Below the pieces are notes generated by a model that was not told the origin of the DNA, ran no database searches, and was given only the letters and a program-made list of their open reading frames with translations. DNA of 64,000 bases, from the NCBI GenBank assembly GCA_035772735.1, contig JASDFA010000007.1:70718501-70782500 (forward strand). Reading direction: 5' to 3'. Positions within the stretch are counted from its first letter, which is position 1. Each line of letters begins with the position of its first letter. Both the position numbers and the translations under genes were made by a program. Source of the DNA: Datura wrightii (taxonomy: Eukaryota > Streptophyta > Magnoliopsida > Solanales > Solanaceae). This document shows positions 1-12,063 of this stretch, in pieces.

Positions 1-888
1 CATAATTCAGACTTGGTGGAGCAAGGACGTGGGTTACAGGCAGTTGAGGGTTGAAAAGTTAAGGGTTTTTTCTCTCTTTCTTTCTTCTCTAATTCAATTG
101 TTTGTATGATTAACACTTGTTTTAGGATGATTAATCCACAAATGAGTGGCTAATTCTCTTCCTTGCTGAGGTTATGAACACTTGTGATGAATTTTGATTA
201 TTGAATTATTTGGTTTTTCGTCTTTTTCTCCCATGTTGTTCTATTAATTCTTGTTTCTACTGCATTGGTGTGTGGTCTACATTAATGTACATCTAAAAAG
301 TCCGATTTCACTCGAGAGAGCACGAAATTGGAAAGTTGTGAATTAATAGGATATTGTTCTTTACTTGATTTGGGAAAATTGAGTTTTGATGTGCTTTCCT
401 GATAGAAATATACTTGAAAGCCGTATTAGTCAATTTAGGAACCGGAATTGTATTGCTAGGTCATGAATTGCATTTGATCACAGAAATGTAGACGGATGGT
501 TTATGATTCTTAAGTGAGATTAAATACGAGAGTTTTAATCTCTTGGCTAATGTTCTTGGCTAGCAACAGGAAGAAAAGAATAACCAATTTATGATGATAA
601 TCAGTTTCATTACATGTTCTTTAACCTCAGCATGCTCTTATTCATAGTCCAAATTCAAAGTAGATAATTGTTTGTAGTTTAGTATAAAATTTATAAAACA
701 AATTATTCACTTTTTGGTTACGTTGTTGTCAGCATATTTAGAAGTTAAATATAGTATCGTATACTTAAGCAAACTTCACTTAATCCGAGTCTCTGAGGGA
801 TCGATACTTGGCTTACTAAAGTCACTTAATACTTGTTCGACCACGTGCACTTGCGTGTCGGTTTAGATACCCAACGAACCACCGAACA
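1..888 (+). repeat. partial LTR, B family (Athila-type), left end outside window
   Basis: The sequence matches the downstream two thirds of the LTR of element B (about 28966-29835). Shared landmarks are the block with TTACAGGCAGTTGAGG near the start, the block with CTCGAGAGAGCA, and the ending in which GTTCGACCACGTGCACTTGCG is followed by GAACCACCGAACA. The LTR ends with CA at 888. The next bases contain no Asp-type primer site, so this is a 3' LTR or a solo LTR. It lies directly against the start of an unrelated LTR fragment. Divergence from B looks larger than between B's own two LTRs. Confidence 0.85.
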
Positions 889-3290
889 AGAATCTCTCCT
901 CTGAATTTAGGAAATACAACTGATAACTCCACAAGAGCTAAACATAAAGATGCATGACTTGAATATAACTGAAAGAATTCAACTTTATGTTATAATATGA
1001 AAATCATATACATTAAGACTTCTTATTGGAAAGACATATAAAGACTTGAGTTTTTAGACTCGTATACAACATTAGACACTTGACCGAGACATTAGCATAA
1101 TTCTCGAAATATGATCTCTCAAAAACTTCTTAGATCAACTAGCACATTTCAACATAAATTAGGGACGTAAAGACATAACTTAAGGATCTGAGACTTGGAG
1201 CTCTATAACTTAGGAACTCGTGAGTAACCCTCTAAGTTATTCCTTATAGGCAAATAAAGATATATAGCCGTAATTCGGGTGATGCTGGATTGACTTACAT
1301 AACTTTGCAATTATCTGCGGAGCTTAAGAAAGCGTACATAATCATAAGTGTCTTAGAAGATCCTAGGATTACCCTTTTCAGACAAGGTAGAAAATTTCAA
1401 CACTTAGAATAGATAGCCTAACATAATCATTTAGGGGTATAGCAGAGAGCTTCTCAACTTAAGTTACTATTTTGCAGACGTTCAACTCTAATTATTTCGT
1501 AGAAGGTTAACACTTTAGTGGTTATTCATCAACATAACACATATTGAACATAAACAACTTAATTTATAACTCTTTTGCTAAACGTCTTTAGAACAGGGTT
1601 AATCTTCCTAGTTGTTGCCTACCTCGTTCACCATTGTAACCCGTATCGTCTAATTTAACAATATTTAGCTCTACTTTCGTCATTCATCTTAACTTCTTTG
1701 CCAAAAATTATTCACTCTACACTCAAGCATTTACCCTTGTGTTCACCATTCCATCAGTTCTTATACGCACTTACCTCTTTGCCTAATTGACAACTTAGCC
1801 ACGCTTTCCCCGTTAACATGTATCGACTTAGCTTATTCGCTACGTGCCGTTGCTTAGCTTTAAAGAGAAAAAACATAAAATCTACTTTTTACCTTAATCA
1901 CTTTACAACATAAACATATAGGAGGAATTAACAATGTTATTAAAACGTCATTTCAATAAGCTCGTTTACCCTCAATCGGCTTAGCGTCATCTTCTTAGCT
2001 TAAGTTCAATTACATGTCGTCGTCTTAGCATTTCCTACCAATTTCACTAAGTGACCAGATATTAACATATATTCAACATCACATAATACAATATACTGCA
2101 AAGGACCAGCTCACGTACCCATGTTAAGGGGACTTCAGACTCGATTTAGAACTACGACAATAATCGTATAAAAATTACGCCTTTCGCTTCACATTTGTTC
2201 GCTTAAACCATTCTTAACAATTCAAGCTTTATGTAAAGTATTTCCGACCCTTTGGAAAGGATTATACATGCCTCAATATGATTTTAAAAATATAGGAATA
2301 TTGATCCTTTCAATAACTTAGTTTCGTGCTTGAAAAACAAGGAAAGGGACGCCTTTACATACCTTGGCACGTCGACTCTAATTTTGACAAAAATCTTCCT
2401 TTCAAGCTTATTCATTAAGGATCATTCCAAGTCAAATTTACAAACCCAACAAGCAGTAACTTCACTTCACTAAAGTTCTGGAAAAATTGGGCAGCAACAT
2501 GCCACAAAAACACACAAAGAAACAACAAACAATGCTACAACATTCTCCAAGTTATAACCTCATAAACTTAAAGAAATCAAAAAGGGAATTACTTACCCTT
2601 TCTTTGAGATGGTATCAGCTAAATTAGAAGTAAACTCCTACTTTTTCCTCTACCTAGAATCATCTAAAAACACAACAATACCACAATCAACCACAAGACA
2701 ACAACAAGTCATAACTTTTTTCCAAGGTTCTCTTTTCAAAGCCCAAAAGAGACAAGAGTGAAGTTTATTACCTGGGATATCTTTTCACCATGTGATAGGG
2801 CTTTGAATTCTATGAATTCTGAATAAAATATCAACTAAAACGGAGTAGAAATGAGCTTTCTAGCTCAATTTTACTTCATATAGGCGGGCTGGCCAAGGGC
2901 TGGGCGACGCCCGTGCGACATGCCCTCACGCACGCGCGCGCCTGCTGCCTGCCTGTCTCGGCGCCCACGCGCCTGGGCACTTTCCCAGCCGACAGTACTG
3001 TCTTCAAACGAGCATAACTTTTTACTCCGAACCCTGATTGACGAGCGATTTTTTCACTGTAAACTAGACCCAAATACCTATCATTTGATATGTTATGGGA
3101 CTTCTGGATTATTATATGTTTGGAGATATGACCATTTAAAATTGACCCTTATTTACAAACATCACATACTCTTCGCTTTTTCCATTGCACAAGTTTCGCT
3201 CCTCACCTACGGACAATGTACGATCCATAATTACCTTAATGTGACATATAACCATTAAATAATCATCAAAAATAATTTCGGGGTGTAACA
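889..3290 (-). repeat. LTR fragment J, gypsy-type, minus strand
   Basis: On the minus strand this begins TGTTACACCCCG at 3290, the form of terminus seen in the Tekay-type LTRs of this window (TGTTATACCCCG). No polypurine tract lies beyond 3290, so the right edge faces flanking DNA. The left part is cut off by the B-family LTR at 888. A GC-rich block (about 2883-3000, many CG dinucleotides, including CGCGCGCG) stands upstream of a TATA-like TATATG on the minus strand. The rest is AT-rich and non-coding. Calling it one continuous LTR is an inference. Confidence 0.5.
2875..2883 (-). promoter_or_regulatory. probable TATA box of LTR J
   Basis: The minus strand reads CTATATGAA directly after a GC-rich block (2884-3000). 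The arrangement, GC-rich block then TATA, is the same as in the better defined LTRs of elements A-D. No transcript evidence is available. Confidence 0.4.
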
Positions 3291-6200
3291 TCCATTTCTT
3301 GAAATCTAGTTCCTAAGCCCCATATGATTGAAGCAGCTTATGCTCTAAGTATAATTGACATATTGTATGACTGTCTTATAGGATTAAGTCTTAGCCTTAG
3401 AAGTAATTGACATTTTCTTGTTGAGGGAGATTCCTCCCTTTTGTCTGTCACGTTTTAATAATATCTTCATTATACCTGAGCTTTATGAACACCTAGATCT
3501 CCCAAAATAATCCTTTAAGTAATAATGTTCATCCCGAACTCTCTAAAATATTTAGTTTCTTGTTTTTGTTTATAGTTGTATTCAGAATTCGTCCTCATAT
3601 ATTATCTATTATCTAAGTAGGTCAAGTTTTCTTTTTCTCCGATCTTGTGTCTAAGTCATTAATTAATTATGCTTTCGAGAGAAATTACATGAACATACTT
3701 CTCCTGCTTATAAACACTCTATAGCTAAATATATTTAAAGATATGTTGATTGGTAATATTTCTTTAATAAATATGAATATCGGATTTACTTTAACCAAAA
3801 TGAGTCTTCGTTCTAATCAAGTGGAGGTATTCATAATCTCTTTGAACCAATGTGTCTCATGTTTTTATAAATATATTAGGAAAGATTACATTGTAGGATA
3901 ATTAGAGTAAAATAATTACTCACGTTAGCCCATATTTCAATTTATTACCTCTTTAGCCATTTCTAATTTTTTATTGATATTTTTGGAAAATTATATTTTC
4001 TTATTCTTCATTCTTTTTTCTTTTTCTATTTGCTTTTCTTCTTCCTCTTCTTCTTCCTTTTTTGCTTCTGCTGCTTCTTTCTTCTTTCTTTTTGCTTCTG
4101 CTGCTTCTTTCTTCTTTCTTTTTGCTTCTTCATTCTTATTCTTCTTGTTTCTATTTGCTGCTTTTTCATTATTCTTTTTTTTTTTGCTGCTTTTTCATAT
4201 TGTCTTTTTAGTTTTTCTGCTTCTTTTTTTCTTTTTCTGCAACTACTTCTTTTTTGGCTTCTCTTTCATAATTTTTATAATCAACTTTATAGAGATTATG
4301 TATAAATTTGATATTTTTCTAAAAGGATATGCATAAATTTTTATAGATACGTCGCTACAAAAATATATTCGTGCAACTTGATATTACATTGTTGATATCT
4401 AATATATTTGATGTGATTGTGAATTTCATATTTTGATACTTAAAAACTGATTGAGAGTGATACTCATATTTATCATCATAAATTTAAGTATTAATTATTA
4501 GGTGAATTAAATTGAAAAATTCAAAACTCCATTGTTAGAATTTTTAAAAGTTAAAAATTCACAAATGGGTTTTAAATTTGTTGAAATTGAAAAAATTGAT
4601 GATTGTGATTCATTGTAGTATCATTTCGAAATTGTGGTTAAAATTTAATTAAGAATTAAGTATTACTTCTTTAATTATTGATCCTTTAATTTTGTTGATT
4701 TGAAATAGTATTGCATAAAAAAGCATAAACTAGTTATTTATAGTGGATTAATTGATAATATATCAATTATGTATGAGTTTGTATGATTTTATGTAATCAT
4801 GTAAAAGTGTGTATAAATATTATGCATCATTATATATTTTTGTACATTTTATATAAAGTTAATATATTGTCTACAGTAAATGTATAATGTTGTGTAATAT
4901 TGTATATAAGTATATAAATAATTCTTATAATTTTATGTAATATTTGTATACTAGATGTATAACATTGTATATAAAGTTTTTAAATATTATTGTAAAAGGA
5001 AGAAAAATAAAGTTTTCGTAATATTGTATACCGATGTATATTATTGTATACCAAATTTTTCCAATCAGGGTTCAGGAATGGGCTTATTTTGTTTTAGGCT
5101 ATAGAATTACAAAGTAAGTTTTGGGCTATATTTTTTCAATGTAAGTTTGACAATTGTATATTTCTGTAATTTTTCAAATATACTATCCATAATGCCAAAA
5201 AAAGAATACAATGTTTGCTTGCTGGAAGTATAATTGAGTAAAGAGCTAAAAATCCGATTTTATTATTGTATGTGCAAGTATGAACTGTTAGCTTATTTTG
5301 TCTAAGTAATGAATTTTCATTTAAGTAATGCATGTCGAATTCAGTAGGAGGTGCATGATTGAAGTTTTCACTCGATTAAGCTTTATTTAGAATATAAATT
5401 CCATGCAGAATTTAGACATGATTTATTGGCTACTTATATGATAGTTTCTTTTTTACCATGAGATGGATAATTATTTTGATGCTCACTGATTTTTATTTTG
5501 ATGCATGTAGCACCGCAATTGAGTCCGTTGGACTCTTCTACTTCCTGCACATCTTGTGTCGGGCTAAAGTCCAACACAATACTCATTGAGTCTATCAGAA
5601 ATAAATGAGCAGAAAGAAGATATTGAACCCGCAAGCAAAGCAACATTGCATAGCCTTCAGATTTGGGCCGAGAAGCCCAAATCATTCAGCTTTGATTTTT
5701 TTACTGTACTTTTGAATGTGTAATACTAACATTTTACTTTTCCTTCCTTTACTTGATCTAGATGAGTACCCAAAAGAAGTAAAAAATAAAAATAAAAATA
5801 GTGAAGCGAAATTATGACTTGCCAATTATTGTTATTATTATTTTATTTTATTTTATTTTATTTTTTTTGCCAAAATATTTTGAGAAGTCCAAATCTCCCA
5901 TATCTTAAATAAATAATCCCTTGTGACTTACGATTTTTTAACAAAGCTTATTTCAAGGTCATATGTCTTTCTATACTCGAACATTTTTTTAATAACACGA
6001 ATGCAGTTTATATTAAAATCATTCATTTTTTCAAAGATCTTGGACTATATTGTTTGATTTGAGATAGGGTTTTATTAGTTCTTTATTTCAGGGGCCTTTC
6101 CAAAAAATTAAAGTTGGGATGACTAATCCAAGGTTTTTGGGTCTATTAAGACAAGTCTTCAAATAATATTTCATTTAACTCGTTAATAGTCAAATACTTT

Positions 6201-6488
6201 TGTTTTCTGATTTTCAATTTTTTTTACAAATACATTGTTATTTTAGCCACATATATTTAAATACGCCAGTAATCGTATTTGCGAATTTTTTTAAAGTGCC
6301 TAATACCTTCTTTAAAAGATCATTTAAACCCTTACTCAGAATCTGATTTTAAATAAAGGTATTTGAAAATATCTTTATAATAATTATCTCTTAATTTTCG
6401 TAATAATTAGGTGACGACTCTATCTTTTCCACAAAATTGCCAAGTTATGAAAGAGTTTTGAACGCAAGTTTAAAAATGGATCATAACA
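3291..6488 (+). repeat. 5' LTR of the outer Tat/Ogre-type element F (left boundary not seen)
   Basis: The right end is defined by ATAACA at 6483-6488 followed after two bases by a primer-binding site. The last 600 bases have the look of a Tat/Ogre LTR terminus. The left boundary cannot be set, because the matching 3' LTR is not recognisable in the window, and part of 3291-5400 may be flanking DNA. The interior is strongly AT-rich, with a pyrimidine-rich block at 4010-4280, many TGTATA-type words at 4740-5060 and an ATTTT run at 5838-5862. No credible ORF is present. Confidence 0.6.
4061..4120 (+). repeat. two 30-bp tandem copies in a pyrimidine-rich tract
   Basis: Bases 4061-4090 and 4091-4120 are the same 30-bp unit (TTTGCTTCTGCTGC followed by TTCTTTC-type sequence), and a partial third copy starts at 4121. 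The surrounding 250 bases are almost only T and C on this strand. The open frames across it are a by-product of this composition (Phe/Ser/Leu runs). Confidence 0.9.
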
Positions 6489-6490
6489 GA

Positions 6491-6508
6491 TGGCAACTCT
6501 GCGGGGGA
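6491..6508 (+). other. primer-binding site of element F (tRNA-Arg type)
   Basis: TGGCAACTCTGCGGGGGA lies two bases after the LTR terminus. It resembles the tRNA-Arg-complementary primer site known for Ogre/Tat elements, with small differences. It fixes the orientation of F as plus. Element E is inserted 17 bp further on. Confidence 0.75.
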
Positions 6509-6525
6509 TTCATATAGGTTCTAAC

Positions 6526-8751
6526 TGTCATGATCCGAACGTACACCCGGATCGTAGACACAGGACAAGGAGCCCCAAGAGAACCCAAGTCAACCTTTGG
6601 CATGAGCATACATCTAATTCAAACATATAAGCAGAAGACTTAACATAAGAAAACGTACACATATCATAAATACGGAGAAAGGACAATACATAATCCATAC
6701 ATGACGACTGAATACAACTGGTAGTCTGAAAAGCCTCTAATCATGATAGATGGGTTGATAGGACAACTCCCCAACTAACCTTACAATACTGAAACTGAAA
6801 GAGAAACAATAGAGTCTGAACATATGGCCTTCGGAACATGAGGATTCACCAACTAAGCTAATAGCAAACTCTGAGAAGCTACTGAGGAGGGTGAGCCTAA
6901 GAGTTGGGTCCTGTATCATGAAATGATACAACACAGAAAGTATGCGGTCAGTACGTGGAATGCACTGAGTATGTAAGGTAAGTAAAATGGACATTTAAAA
7001 CATATAAAATTCATAAATGATCATAAGAGTAGGACTTCATGCTCGTATCATAAACATCATTACATAACGTAAGGCTCAAGGTTTTCAAAGCATTCGTAAT
7101 GCAATCGTACTCATAATCATAAGATCAAGGCTTTATTGAACATGACTTGAGCCAATATACATAATCATAAATATGCACAAATCATGGGGAATAGTGGGAG
7201 ATTCTTTTAACCGACATACCACATATGAGCATACATAAAGCCCGACTTGTAATCCTAGTCGGGAGGGAGTTCATACCTTGCCAAGGGTAGAACCATGAAC
7301 GTGTGATATCACCATGAAAAGGGCCATTTGGGTCAGGGACAGTCCCATAGGAGGTCCCAACATACCTACGGTGGTATGTAGTTTATGAGATCCAGGGCAG
7401 AACCTAGGCCCCGGACCTACTTGATGTTCGATACTACTCCCAAAACATATATAGTGCTCATAGTATAACATACATGAATTCATGGGCCAGTTAAATCATG
7501 ATAATCATACACATGCTTGTACATACGTGATCTAGCAATGACATAAGGCCCGTGAGTCCGCGAAAAACATAATTCATGATTCATAAGGTTCATACATACT
7601 TGTAGATCATGCATATAGCTTGAATTTCATAAAATCATAATGGGTAACATAATAAATTCATGATTTAAGTTATAATTCATGATGGGCTTATAAATATCAT
7701 CAATGGGTAAGTAGATCATAAATCGATTCATCATGGGGCATGCATAATTAGGCTTAAATACATAGAACTTCCAAATCAATAATAGTATAATTAATTTAAA
7801 TCAAAAAAGCTGATTAAAACCCATAGAGTATGATAAGATTTTAAATTTACAAAACCCATAGTCAAATCATTAGATTTTAAGCAAATCAAATTCAAAACCC
7901 CATGAGTTTTTAATGAAACTTTTGTAAAAAATATCATAGAGGAGGGGCATGGGTGTGGAAGAAATCACCTATTGAGAACCCTACACACTTGGGATTACTA
8001 GTTCTTAACCTCTCTTGATAACCCAAGAAGAAATTTCAATGAATTGATGAATGCTAAGCTTGAATCACTCCCTCAATTCCCCTACCTTGCATGCATGCAT
8101 GAATGAAGTGAAAACTGAACTTAACCCCTTTAAATTTCCCTATTCATAACCCAAAACGTCGTAGTTTAGACCTTAGGACCTTAGGAATTTATGAAAAATC
8201 CCTTACTAAATCGCATGAGAATAACTGCCAGGTGACCCTAATAGGTGACTTGACGACTCATTACGTTCCAAACGATTCATTACTTGGCTCGTCGGGTACA
8301 CACTTGTCAAACTCTTAGGGCTCATGAAGGAGAACATAACAACTCGGTAGTGGCGACCACAACTCGTGGTCACCAATCGTCAAGTACACTGCCTCCCTTT
8401 ACCAATTTACTTGAATTCCACCCAACGACTCATACCACGACTCGTTTGATATGACGAGTCGTGGCCTCCTCCCGTTAAGTACACTAGTTATCCTCTTCCA
8501 TTTTTCACACACCATTACCCCACAGTTGACCTAACGACTTGTGGTGATTGACTATGAGTCGTTCCCTTGCCCGAGGGGAACCCTTATTCTCAAACTTCCT
8601 GATCTTCACTAGCCTTCCCCACGAGCCACCTGACGACTCGTGGCTGATCTCACAAGTCGTCCAATGACTCATTCTGTACCTGCAACTTGAATTTTCAGCT
8701 TTTCTCCATTTCAACTCCCAGATCCGATCATTGAGTTTTTGGGGTATAACA
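6526..8751 (-). repeat. 3' LTR of element E
   Basis: It starts TGTCATGATCCGAACG on the plus strand and ends GGGGTATAACA at 8751, so it has TG/CA ends. It is a diverged copy of 13904-16113 and contains the same cluster of CGACTCGTGG-type motifs (8240-8680). Short open frames here, for example 7271-7483, recur in the partner LTR only because the LTRs are duplicates. Confidence 0.93.
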
Positions 8752-8755
8752 ATAT

Positions 8756-8764
8756 CTCCCCCTT
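8756..8764 (-). other. polypurine tract of element E
   Basis: The minus strand reads AAGGGGGAG a few bases upstream of the 3' LTR, where plus-strand DNA synthesis is primed. Confidence 0.75.
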
Positions 8765-8995
8765 GGGAACATTCATCCTCGAATGTTAGAAACAAGAAGG
8801 AAACAGAAATATACAATTATCATACTCAAATACTAATTATTGTAACCGAAATCTGACGGAATGACTACCTCCAAAAAGAGCTACACAACTGAACTGAATT
8901 CAGACATCACATACATTTATCATAACATAAATCAAACTTGCGCACATGAACTACACATGAAAACTGATTAGAGAATTAGGGCAAGAACTGATACC

Positions 8996-10500
8996 TCAAA
9001 CTAAATCTGAGCCGGTAGGGAACAGGTGAGGGTATTTGGCCATCATAGCTGCTTTGGCTTCCCATGTAGCTCCCTCAATATGCTGATTTCTCCATAACAC
9101 CTTTACCGAAGCTACTTCTTTGTTCCTCAACCTCTGAACCTGATGATCCAAAATTGCAACTGGAATTTTCTCATAACTGAGAGTACCTCCCACTCCAACG
9201 CTTTCCACCGTGACAACTAACGATGGATCACCCAAGCACTTTTTCAAGAGCGATACGTGAAAAACGGGATGAACTGAAGATAACTCTGATGGCAAGTCCA
9301 ACTCATATGCTATCTTACGAACTTTTTTCATAACCCGGTAGGGACTAACATAGCGGGTACTGAATTTTCCTTTCTTTCCGAACTGCATGACTCCATTCAT
9401 TGGAGACACCTTCAGAAACACCCAATCATCCACCTCGAACTCTAACTCTCTCCTTCTCACATCCGCATATGACTTTTGACGACTCTGAACGGTTTTCAGC
9501 CTGTCCCTTATCATCTGAACTTTCACCATGGCCTCATGAACCAAATCAGGTCCTATCATCGCTGCCTCACCAACCTCAAACCATCCTATGGGCGATGTAC
9601 ACCTCCGCCCGTAAAGAGCCTCGAACGGTGCCATCTGGATACTAAAGTGATAGCTGTTATTATAAGAAGACTCGATCAAGGGCAAATGATCATCCCAGCT
9701 ACCTTCGAAATCCATTACAATGCTCTCAACATGTCCTCGCGAGTCTGGATTGTCCGCTCTACCTGACCATCAATTTTCGGATGAAATGCTATGTTGAGTT
9801 TAACCTGAGTCCCAAGCCCTTTATGAAAAAATTGCCAAAACTGAGTACCTCGGTCTAAGATAATAGATAAGGGCACTCCATGTAATCGCACCAGCTTCCA
9901 GATATACAGTTTGGCATAATCATCCGCTGAATCTGTGGTTTGACCGGTAGGAAGTGTGCAGCCTTGGTTAACCTTTCTACTATCACCCAAATAGAATCGT
10001 AGTGTTGTCAAGTATGAGGTAGGCCTGTAATGAAATCCATATTAATCTCTTCCCACTTCCAAGTGGGAATACTAATATCCTGAAGTACGCCTCTCGGCCA
10101 TTGATGCTTGACTTTCACTTGCTGACAGTTCGGGCACTTGGCTACAAATTCTGCAATATCCTTCTTCATGCTGTTCCACCAACATATTTCCTGCAAATCA
10201 TGATACATCTTGGTGGCACCCAGATGGATAAAGTACCTGGATCCATGTGCCTCATGCAATATCCGATCCCTCAAATCACCTACGTCTGAAACACACAGAT
10301 GACCCTGGTACCGCAACACACAATCTCCCCCTTGTGAGAAAACCTCTACCTTTTGACTACGGATGGCTTCCTTTAGCTTTACCAACATCGGATCCTCATC
10401 TTGACTTTCTTTCACATCCATCACAAAGGATGATTCTGATCCATTTTGCACAATGACGCCGCCGTAAGTTGAGTCGACCAATCTAACTCCCAACCTTGCA
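8996..10500 (-). pseudogene. element E integrase and chromodomain-like tail (broken)
   Basis: The segment starts with the zinc-binding region (HLGATKMYHD then CPNCQQVK, 10120-10240). The catalytic core follows: first acidic residue in NMDFITGL, second in ILDRGTQF, Glu in VERTIQT. A stop follows LPHT near 10010, the frame then shifts, and a few residues after RGTQF appear deleted. The longest open piece is 8996-9715 (about 240 codons). It has the WDDHLPLIE, APFEALYGRRC and HPVFHVSLL motifs and ends with VLWRNQHIEGATWEA, the chromodomain-like end typical of Tekay/Del elements. This tail is thought to direct insertion into heterochromatin. Confidence 0.9.
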
Positions 10501-10559
10501 AGTCGATGGAAATCTTTTACCAACTCCTTCCTTCCCTCATACACGTAGGACACACTCTC

Positions 10560-11983
10560 CATAGAGAGCCTACTAAGTGTGTCCGCTACCACATTAGCCT
10601 TACTCGGGTGGTAAAGAACACTCATATAGTAGTCCTTAAGTAGCTCTACCTCCTTTGTCAAAGATTGATATTTTCTGTGTAAACACATTTTGCAAGCTCT
10701 TGTGGTCCGTAAATACATCCACGTGGACCCCATACAAGTAGTGCCACCATATCTTCAATGCAAACACCACCGCGACCAACTCAAGATCATGAGTCGAGTT
10801 ATTCTTCTCATGGATTCTCAACTATCTCGAGGCATATGCTATAACTTTCCCATGTTGCATCAACACACATCCCAGTCCGACTCGTGAAGCATTACAATAC
10901 ACAACAAAACCATCGGTACCCTCGGGTAGGGTCAACACTAGTGCTGAAGTGAGTCGAGTCTTCAACTCTTGGAAGCTTTTCTCACAAGCCTCTAACCATT
11001 GGAACTTTACCTTTTCCTGGGTCAACCTGGTCAATGGTGCTGTAATTGATGAAAAACCCTCTACGAATCTCTGGTAGTAGTCTGCTAGGCCCAAGAAACT
11101 CCAAATTTTTGAAGGATTCACAGGTCTGGGCCAATTCTTTACCGCTTCAATCTTCTGATAATCTACCCTTATGCCCTCACTCGATACCACATGACCCAAG
11201 AATTCTACAGAGTCCAACCAAAATTCACACTTGCTGAACTTTGCATACAATTGATGATCCTTGAAAGTCTGCAACACTACTCTCAAATGAGCGGCATGCT
11301 CCTCCTCTCAATGATATATAAGGATATCATTGATGAAAACGATCATGAACATGATATATAAGGATATCATTGATGAACACGATCACGAACATGATATACT
11401 CTCAATGATATATAAGGATATCATTGATGAACACGGTCACGAACATGTCTAGATATTGCTTGAATACCCTATTCATCAAGTCCATCAAAGATGAAGGGGC
11501 ATTGCTTAGTCGAAAATACATAACAACAAATTCTTAGTGACCATAACGAGTCTTGAAGGCGGTTTTTAGGATGTCACTCTCCTGAACCTTGAGCTGGTGA
11601 TACCCGGACCTGAGATCTATCTCGGAGAAACACTTGGCACCTTGAAGCTGGTCAAAAAAATCATCGATCCTGGGTAAAGGATATTTTTTCTTAACGGTGA
11701 CCGTGTTCAACTGCCGATAGTCGATGCACATCCGAAGAGAATCATCCTTCTTCCGGACAACTAACACTGGTGCACCCCATGAAGACTTGCTCGGTCTGAT
11801 AAAGCCCTTATCTAATAAGTCCTTCAACTGATCTTTCAACTCCTTTAGCTCGGTTGGAGCCATCTTGTAGGGAGGAATAGAGATGGGATGCGTATTGGGT
11901 AAGAGATCAATGCCGAAATCAATTTCCCTTTCTGAAGGAATACTTGGCAAATCATCGGGAAAAACCTCATGATACTCACACAC
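10560..11983 (-). pseudogene. element E reverse transcriptase and RNase H (broken, with rearranged active site)
   Basis: The RT fingers and palm are recognisable: PPYKMAPTELKELK, IRPSKSSWGAPVL, RMCIDYRQLN, YPLPRIDDFFDQL and EIDLRSGYHQL (11983-11540). A stop follows RYGH at 11534. The active-site segment reads FINDIL, with Asn where the first catalytic Asp is expected. It lies in a 40-bp unit present three times (11311-11444), which shifts the frame. RNase H follows (10822-11286 and 10636-10821). The first catalytic Asp position reads VYCNAS, while DLELVAV and TDHKSL remain. The protein cannot be functional. Confidence 0.9.
11311..11444 (-). repeat. 40-bp tandem triplication across the RT active-site codons
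   Basis: Units are 11311-11350, 11351-11390 and 11405-11444, with a 14-bp partial copy between the second and third. Each begins ATGATATATAAGGATATCAT on the plus strand and differs by one to three bases from the others. On the coding strand each unit spells the FINDIL motif. The added 94 bp is not a multiple of three, so the downstream frame is shifted. Confidence 0.93.
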
Positions 11984-12063
11984 TACTGGAACTGACTAAA
12001 TAGACGGGGTCTCAGACTCAACATCCTTAACCCTAACTAAGTGATACATGCAACCCTTAGAAA

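Noticed and set aside
2876..3258. Overlapping frames on both strands in the GC-rich block (65 and 112 codons)
   Set aside because: They lie in the promoter-proximal block of LTR J. The composition (CGCG runs) opens frames by chance, and no domain or conserved partner is seen.
3974..4336. Frame rich in Phe, Ser and Leu (120 codons), membrane-protein-like
   Set aside because: It is a translation of a pyrimidine-rich tandem repeat inside an AT-rich LTR.
5434..5685. Minus-strand frame of 83 codons
   Set aside because: It lies in the 5' LTR of F and has no recognisable features.
6491..6508. tRNA gene fragment
   Set aside because: Only the 18 bases complementary to a tRNA 3' end are present, next to an LTR terminus. 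It is a primer-binding site. The same holds for 22206-22223, 29842-29859, 37945-37959 and 57643-57657.
7271..7483. Frame repeated at 14648-14860
   Set aside because: The two copies are the E LTR pair. The codon content shows no sign of a protein family.
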